In this document: positions 59,687-64,000 of the stretch, piece by piece
Numbering within the stretch: position 1 is the first letter of the stretch
How the letters are laid out: every line of letters begins with the position of its first letter
Assembly: GCF_046156265.1 (NCBI RefSeq)
Contig: NZ_JAWDIR010000044.1
Coordinates: 124,001-188,000 of the forward strand
DNA: 64,000 nucleotides
From: CAMDHY01 sp046156265
Lineage (GTDB): Bacteria > Pseudomonadota > Alphaproteobacteria > Rhizobiales > Segnochrobactraceae
Direction of reading: 5' to 3'
The notes under the pieces: generated by a model
What the model saw: only the letters and a program-made list of their open reading frames with translations
Databases searched by the model: none
Told to the model about the DNA's origin: nothing
Program-made: the position numbers and the translations under genes

Positions 59687-60838
59687 TCAGCGCGTCGCCG
59701 CGCGCGCCGACAGCGCGACGCCCACCAGCGCCACGGACAGGCAGACGAACGCCACCGTCAGGCTGGTCGCCTCGGCGAAGAAGCCGATGAAGGCCGGGCC
59801 GGCCAGCACGCCCGCGTAGCCCATGGTGGTGATCGCCGCCACCGCGAGGCTCGGCGGCATCGAGGTGTGGTTGCCGGCCGCCGTGAACAGCACCGGCACG
59901 ATGTTCGCCGCCCCGAGGCCGACGAGGCCGAAGCCGGCGACGGCGACGGGCACGCTCGGGGCGAAGGTGGCGACGAGGTAGCCGGCGGCGGACAAAAGCC
60001 CGCCGAAGAGCAGCACCCGCCGCCCGCCGACGCGGGAGACGAAGGCATCACCGGTGAGCCGGCCGATCGTCATGGTGACGGAGAAGGCGGCGTAGCCGAT
60101 GCCGGCGATCGTCGGTTCGACATCGCGGACGCTGACGAGGAACACCGCGCTCCAGTCGAGAACGGCTCCCTCGGTCAGGAACATGATGAAGCAGAGCACG
60201 CCGACGAACAGCACGAAGCCGCGCGGGAGCACGAACAGCGGCCCGCCGCTGTGGCCGCCATAGGGCAACAGGTGCCGCCAGGCGAGCACGAGGAGGGTGA
60301 TCGCCAGCACGGCGACGAAGATGCCGACCGAGACCGGTGGCAGCCCGAGCGCCAGCAGCCCGACCGCGCCGCCCGCCCCGACGATGCCGCCGACGCTGAA
60401 GAGGCCGTGGAAGCCCGACATCATGGCGCGGCCGCTCGCCTTCTCGACGATCACCGCCTGGATGTTGATGGCGACGTCGACCATGCCGAGCCCGGCGCCG
60501 AAGACCGCGAGCGCGAGGGCGAGCAGGTAGACGTTCTCCGTCGAGGCGAGCACCGGCGCCGCAGCGGCGAGCGCCAGCGTTCCGCAGGTGATGACGAGCC
60601 GGCAGCCGAAGCGCGCCGCGAGCGGTCCCGTCGGCAGCATCCCCGCGATCGAGCCCACCCCGAGGCAGAGCAGCACGAGGCCGAGCCCGGCGTCGTCGAG
60701 GCCGGTGCGGGCCTTGGCGAACGGCACGAGCGGCGCCCAGGAGGAGAGCGTGAAGCCGGCGATCAGGAAGCCCACGCGGGTCGCCATCTGGGCGGCGCGG
60801 CCGGGCGTCGCCGGGACGACGGGGAGGGGAGCGTTCAT
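59687..60838 (-). CDS. MFS transporter
   Basis: A 383-aa major facilitator protein with about 12 membrane segments. The start at 60838 (MNAPLPVVPATPGRAAQMATRVGFLIAGFTLSSWAPLVPF) is chosen because the long frame upstream is non-homologous. The loop GPLAARFGCRLVITCG resembles the MFS motif A position; SGFHGLFSVGGIVGAGG and the TEGAVLDWSAVFL segment are typical of the FucP/YbjJ-like group. Substrate unknown. The 182-base gap after it contains only small GC hairpins (e.g. 59537-59553). Confidence 0.9.
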   Translation of the reverse strand: MNAPLPVVPATPGRAAQMATRVGFLIAGFTLSSWAPLVPFAKARTGLDDAGLGLVLLCLGVGSIAGMLPTGPLAARFGCRLVITCGTLALAAAAPVLASTENVYLLALALAVFGAGLGMVDVAINIQAVIVEKASGRAMMSGFHGLFSVGGIVGAGGAVGLLALGLPPVSVGIFVAVLAITLLVLAWRHLLPYGGHSGGPLFVLPRGFVLFVGVLCFIMFLTEGAVLDWSAVFLVSVRDVEPTIAGIGYAAFSVTMTIGRLTGDAFVSRVGGRRVLLFGGLLSAAGYLVATFAPSVPVAVAGFGLVGLGAANIVPVLFTAAGNHTSMPPSLAVAAITTMGYAGVLAGPAFIGFFAEATSLTVAFVCLSVALVGVALSARAATR

Positions 60839-60931
60839 GCGGGGAGGTGTCGTTCCGGTGGGTCGGGAGGGTGCCGTTGCACTGTCGTCTGCCGCGTATA
60901 GGCTCTCCCGGTCGGCATCGGGAGAGCGCGC

Positions 60932-61822
60932 ATGGCGGAAGCCGTTCAATTCACGATCGCATCGGAAACAATCCGCGCCACGCTGACGCCGCTCGGGGCA
61001 GAGATGGTGCGCCTCGAGGGCGGCGGCCGCGACCTGCAGTGGGACGGCGATCCGGCGGTCTGGAACGGCCGGGCGCCGCTCCTGTTCCCGATCGTCGGCG
61101 CCCTCGCCGGCGGCCGCTACCGCCTCGGCGACGAGACCTTTGCGCTGCCCCGCCACGGCTTCGCCCGCCGGAGCCTCTTCGAGGTGGTCGAGCAGGGGGC
61201 GCGCCGGGCGGCGTTCCGCCTTGCCGCGAGCGAGGCGACCCGCGCCGTCTATCCCTTCGACTTCGCCCTTGTCGTCACCTATGCCGTCGAGGGGGCGGCG
61301 CTGTCGGTCGACGTGTCGATCGAGAACCACGGAGCGGGGCCGATGCCGGCGAGCTTCGGCTTCCACCCGGCCTTCCGCTGGCCGCTGCCGTTCCGGCAGG
61401 GTCGCGCCGATCACGCGATCCGCTTCGAGCATGAGGAGCCCGAGCCGATCCGCCGCCTCGATGCCGATGGGTGCCTGACGCCGCGGGGGATCCCGTCGCC
61501 GGTGGTCGGACGCACGCTCGCGCTGCGCGACGAGCTGTTCGCCGAGGATGCCATCGTCTTCGACCGGCCGGCGAGCCGCCGCGTCGTCTACGGCGCACCC
61601 GGCGCGCCGGCGATCGCGGTGTCCTTCCCGGCGATGCCGCACCTCGGCATCTGGTCGAAGGGCGGCGGCGCCGGCTTCATCTGCATCGAGCCCTGGCAGG
61701 GCTACGCCGATCCCGTGGGCTTCACGGGCACGCTGTTCGAGAAGCCGGGCATCGTCGTCGTAGCACCCGGGGAAAAGCACGCCTGCGGCATGCGGATCGA
61801 GCTTTTGCCGCAGTTCGGCTGA
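60932..61822 (+). CDS. Aldose 1-epimerase family protein
   Basis: A 296-aa galactose-mutarotase-fold protein. Seen are DLQWDGDPAVWNGRAPLLFPIVG, the RHGFARRSLFEV segment with the catalytic-region histidine, FGFHPAFRWPLP with a second histidine, and the C-terminal ICIEPWQGYADP with the likely acid glutamate. This is the LacX-like subgroup, which may act on hexose or hexose-6-phosphate anomers. It is divergent from the MFS gene with 93 bases between, hinting at a shared sugar-related role. Confidence 0.88.
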   Translation: MAEAVQFTIASETIRATLTPLGAEMVRLEGGGRDLQWDGDPAVWNGRAPLLFPIVGALAGGRYRLGDETFALPRHGFARRSLFEVVEQGARRAAFRLAASEATRAVYPFDFALVVTYAVEGAALSVDVSIENHGAGPMPASFGFHPAFRWPLPFRQGRADHAIRFEHEEPEPIRRLDADGCLTPRGIPSPVVGRTLALRDELFAEDAIVFDRPASRRVVYGAPGAPAIAVSFPAMPHLGIWSKGGGAGFICIEPWQGYADPVGFTGTLFEKPGIVVVAPGEKHACGMRIELLPQFG

Positions 61823-61842
61823 GGCCGGAGGCGCCAGTCCGC

Positions 61843-63138
61843 TCAGCGTTTCCGCCGCTCGCCCTCGAAGGTCAGCCCGAGGGCGACGGCCTCGTTGCCG
61901 AACTTCGCGCGGATCTTGTCCATCGCCTGCTCGGCCTTGGCGCGCTTGGCGCCGCCCACGTCGACGAGATCGGCCGGGTCGGCCGCCGTCGGCGCCTCGA
62001 GCTCGGAGACGCCGACGCCGATCAGCCGGTAGGGCCGCCCCGGCGGCTCGCGCGACAGCAGGTCGACGGCGGTGCGGTGGATGCGGTCGGCGAGCATCGT
62101 CGGGTCTGAGAGCTGGCGCGAGCGGGTGACGAGGCGGAAGTCCGGCGTCTTCAGCTTCAGGGTCACCGTGCGGCCCGAGACTTCCGCCGCCTTCATCCGT
62201 CGCGCCACCTTCTCGGCGAGGCGCCGGAGCCAGGCGGAAAGGTCGTGGGCGTCGGAAATGTCGGTGTCGAAGGTGGTCTCGGCCGAGACGGACTTGCGCA
62301 CCCCTTCCGGGTTCACCGCCCGGTCGTCCTCCCCCCGGGCGAGCTTGCGCAGGCGGACACCGTAGGCGCCGACGAGGCGCATCAGGTCGGCGGTGTCGCG
62401 CACCGCGATGTCGCCGCAAGTCTCAAGCCCGGCCGAGGACAGCCGCGCCGCTGCGGCCTTGCCGATGCCGGGCAGGATCGACGCCGGCTTGCCGGCGAGG
62501 AAGGCGACGGCCTCCGCTTTGCCGATCACCGAGAAGCCGCGCGGCTTGTCGAGGTCGGAGGCGATCTTGGCGAGAAGCTTGTTCGGCGCGAGCCCGACGG
62601 AGATCGTCACGCCGATCTCCCGCTCCACCCGCCGGGCGAAGGCGGCGAGCGTGCCGGCCGGCGTCATGCCGTGGATGCCTTCCGTGCCGGAGAGATCGAG
62701 GAAGGCCTCGTCGATCGAGATCGGCTCGACCAGCGGCGTCAGCGCCTGCATCAGCGTGCGCACCTGACGCCCGACGGCGGCGTATTTCGCCATATCCGGC
62801 TTGATGACGACCGCATCCGGGCACAGCGCCTTCGCCTTGAACATCGGCATCGCCGAGCGCACGCCATAGACGCGGGCGAGGTAGCAGCACGTCGCCACCA
62901 CCCCGCGCCGCCCGCCGCCGACGATCAGCGGCTTGTCGTTGAGGCTCGGATCGTCGCGCTTCTCGATCGTCGCATAGAAGGCGTCGCAGTCGACGTGGGC
63001 GATCGAGAGCTGGTCCAGCTCGGCATGGGCGACGAGCCGCGGCGAGCCGCAGTCGGCGCAGCGCAGGAACCGCCCCGCAGCCGCACGCCGCCCGCCGCAG
63101 TCACGGCAGAGGACGGGAAGGGGGGCGGGATCGGGCAT
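61843..63138 (-). CDS. dinB: DNA polymerase IV with N-terminal zinc ribbon
   Basis: A Y-family translesion polymerase of 431 aa. The catalytic metal residues are in HVDCDAFYA (D50) and SIDEAF; GGGRRGVVATCCYLAR and the HhH segment PGIGKAAAARLSSAG are standard, followed by the little-finger domain (FRLVTRSRQLSDPT). Before the polymerase core there is a zinc-ribbon-like pair CRDC (11-14) and CADC (27-30), as in rhizobial DinB forms. Start 63138 keeps this ribbon. It is convergent with the epimerase gene. Confidence 0.95.
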   Translation of the reverse strand: MPDPAPLPVLCRDCGGRRAAAGRFLRCADCGSPRLVAHAELDQLSIAHVDCDAFYATIEKRDDPSLNDKPLIVGGGRRGVVATCCYLARVYGVRSAMPMFKAKALCPDAVVIKPDMAKYAAVGRQVRTLMQALTPLVEPISIDEAFLDLSGTEGIHGMTPAGTLAAFARRVEREIGVTISVGLAPNKLLAKIASDLDKPRGFSVIGKAEAVAFLAGKPASILPGIGKAAAARLSSAGLETCGDIAVRDTADLMRLVGAYGVRLRKLARGEDDRAVNPEGVRKSVSAETTFDTDISDAHDLSAWLRRLAEKVARRMKAAEVSGRTVTLKLKTPDFRLVTRSRQLSDPTMLADRIHRTAVDLLSREPPGRPYRLIGVGVSELEAPTAADPADLVDVGGAKRAKAEQAMDKIRAKFGNEAVALGLTFEGERRKR

Positions 63139-63240
63139 GGATTCGGCGCCGGTTGGGCGGGAGGAGTGTAGCGCCGAGCGGGGTGCGGCGCACGGCGACG
63201 CATCTGAAATCACCGGGAGATCCGAAACGGGCCGGCGCGC

Positions 63241-63419
63241 ACCCCCTCCCCCCTCGTGGGGGAGGTGGCCGGCGAAGCCGGCCGGAGGGGGCCGCCGCGC
63301 GAACGCGCGGCGGTACGGCGCCTGAGACTGACGAACCGCCGCACCGCCGGCGGCTTCGCCGCCGGTGGCCCTCCCCGGTCCGCTTCGCGGCCCTACCCTC
63401 CCGCAGGGGGAGGGTGGGT
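63241..63419. repeat. Palindromic repeat element, family 1, copy B
   Basis: A roughly 180-bp element with the same modules as at 52495-52674: CCCTCCCCCCTCGTGGGGGAGG, GGCCGGCGAAGCCGGCC, CCGCCGCGCGAACGCGCGGCGG, GGCCCTCCCCGGTCCGC and CCCTCCCGCAGGGGGAGGGTGG. The central 60 bases differ between the copies. It lies in the divergent gap between dinB and the next gene; the rest of 63139-63536 shows no gene. Confidence 0.8.
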
Positions 63420-63536
63420 GCACTGCGGCAGGGGAGGGACGAAGGGCGCCTGTCAGACAACCCGAACGATCCCGATTGCCCGCTCCCACCCCACGCCGCT
63501 ACCTTCTCGCCACAACACAAAAGCCGGAGGACCCCC

Positions 63537-64000
63537 ATGGACCAGCGCACCCTGCCGACGCCGCGGCTCGCGCCGCTGCCGCCCGAGCACACGCCGGAAC
63601 TCGCGGCGCACTTCGCCGCGTCGAAGAGGACGATGGGCTTCGTCCCGAACAGCCATCTGATCATGCAGCGCAAGCCGGCGATCCTGAAGGCGTTCGGCGA
63701 TCTGGCGCGGGCGATCTGGGACCCGGCCGGCGAGGTCGGCGTGCCGTTCAAGCGGCTGATCGCCCACGTCGCCAGCCGCTCCGCCGGCTGCCAGTACTGC
63801 ATGGCCCACACGGCCGAGCGCGCCGCCGACCTCGGCGTCTCCGAGGAGAAACTCGAGGCGCTGTGGGACTACCAGACGAGCCCGCTCTACACGCCGGCCG
63901 AGCGCGCCGCCCTCGATGTCGCGGTCGCCGCCGGCTGCGTGCCGAACGCCGTCACCGACGCGATGTTCGACGAACTGAAGCGCCACTACGGCGAGGAGGA
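63537..64000 (+). CDS. Carboxymuconolactone decarboxylase / AhpD-like protein, 5' part
   Basis: The frame starts at ATG 63537 with GGAGG just upstream and runs off the right edge after about 154 codons without a stop. Seen are GFVPNSHLIMQRKPAILKAF and the AhpD-type redox motif CQYCMAHTAERAADLG (CxxC-x2-H), which marks peroxidase-related members of the CMD family. About 30-50 residues are likely missing. It stands alone after the repeat element. Confidence 0.85.
   Translation, partial: MDQRTLPTPRLAPLPPEHTPELAAHFAASKRTMGFVPNSHLIMQRKPAILKAFGDLARAIWDPAGEVGVPFKRLIAHVASRSAGCQYCMAHTAERAADLGVSEEKLEALWDYQTSPLYTPAERAALDVAVAAGCVPNAVTDAMFDELKRHYGEE

Noticed and set aside
63139..63489. N-terminal extension of DinB
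   Set aside because: It translates the palindromic repeat element; the start at 63138 gives the expected zinc ribbon and polymerase N-terminus.
1..64000. tRNA or other structured RNA genes
   Set aside because: Intergenic gaps were read for cloverleaf ends and common riboswitch cores; none was convincing. A covariance-model scan could still find one.

Overview
This is a chromosomal segment of a very GC-rich alphaproteobacterium, most likely of the order Hyphomicrobiales (Rhizobiales). The basis is gene content and gene order: a split F-type ATP synthase Fo operon (atpI-atpB-atpE-atpF'-atpF), the GANTC methyltransferase CcrM, an ATP12-type F1 assembly chaperone, the order mutY / dciA-dsbA-smc, rplM-rpsI-speB-argC, a class I PHA synthase and a DinB with an N-terminal zinc ribbon. 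Genus cannot be set from the sequence alone. No rRNA, tRNA, CRISPR array, prophage or insertion sequence was found.

Left part (1-30 kb) is mostly housekeeping. It holds queA-tgt (queuosine in tRNA), a CoA-binding protein and an enoyl-CoA hydratase, the ribosomal proteins L13 and S9, agmatinase and ArgC, a HigBA toxin-antitoxin pair, PHA synthase, a lipoprotein, an aminotransferase followed by homoserine dehydrogenase, GlpX, RecJ, CcrM, a small cytochrome c, MutY, DciA, DsbA, SMC and the Fo operon. A secreted repeat protein and RNase HII follow.

Middle part (30-39.4 kb, minus strand) has a GNAT acetyltransferase, a short-chain dehydrogenase gene broken by an 11-bp tandem duplication, an acyl-CoA carboxylase beta subunit, a REP-like 30-bp inverted repeat and two tandem sulfotransferase paralogues. 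After these comes a translationally coupled run: a 45-aa membrane peptide, TlyA, an RNA m5U methyltransferase, a HAD phosphatase and ATP12.

Right part (39.5-64 kb) is accessory metabolism. A complete structural set for aerobic CO dehydrogenase (coxM-coxS-coxL, with the form I active-site motif) is followed by coxD, coxE and an XdhC-type gene. Upstream lies an MHYT-LytTR regulator of the CoxC type. The gap between regulator and coxM carries phased direct repeats that look like its operator. Next is a divergent AraC regulator / Baeyer-Villiger monooxygenase / family VIII esterase module, which would turn a ketone into an ester and then into alcohol plus acid, with three 8-bp repeats at exact 21-bp phasing. 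A PotABCD-like ABC importer operon follows. It has an unrecognised 87-aa protein gene between its two permease genes and a metallo-beta-lactamase-fold hydrolase at its end; a secreted RidA-family gene lies upstream. The window closes with an MFS transporter, an aldose-1-epimerase relative, DinB and a truncated carboxymuconolactone-decarboxylase-family gene. Three palindromic repeat elements (two families) sit in intergenic gaps of this part.
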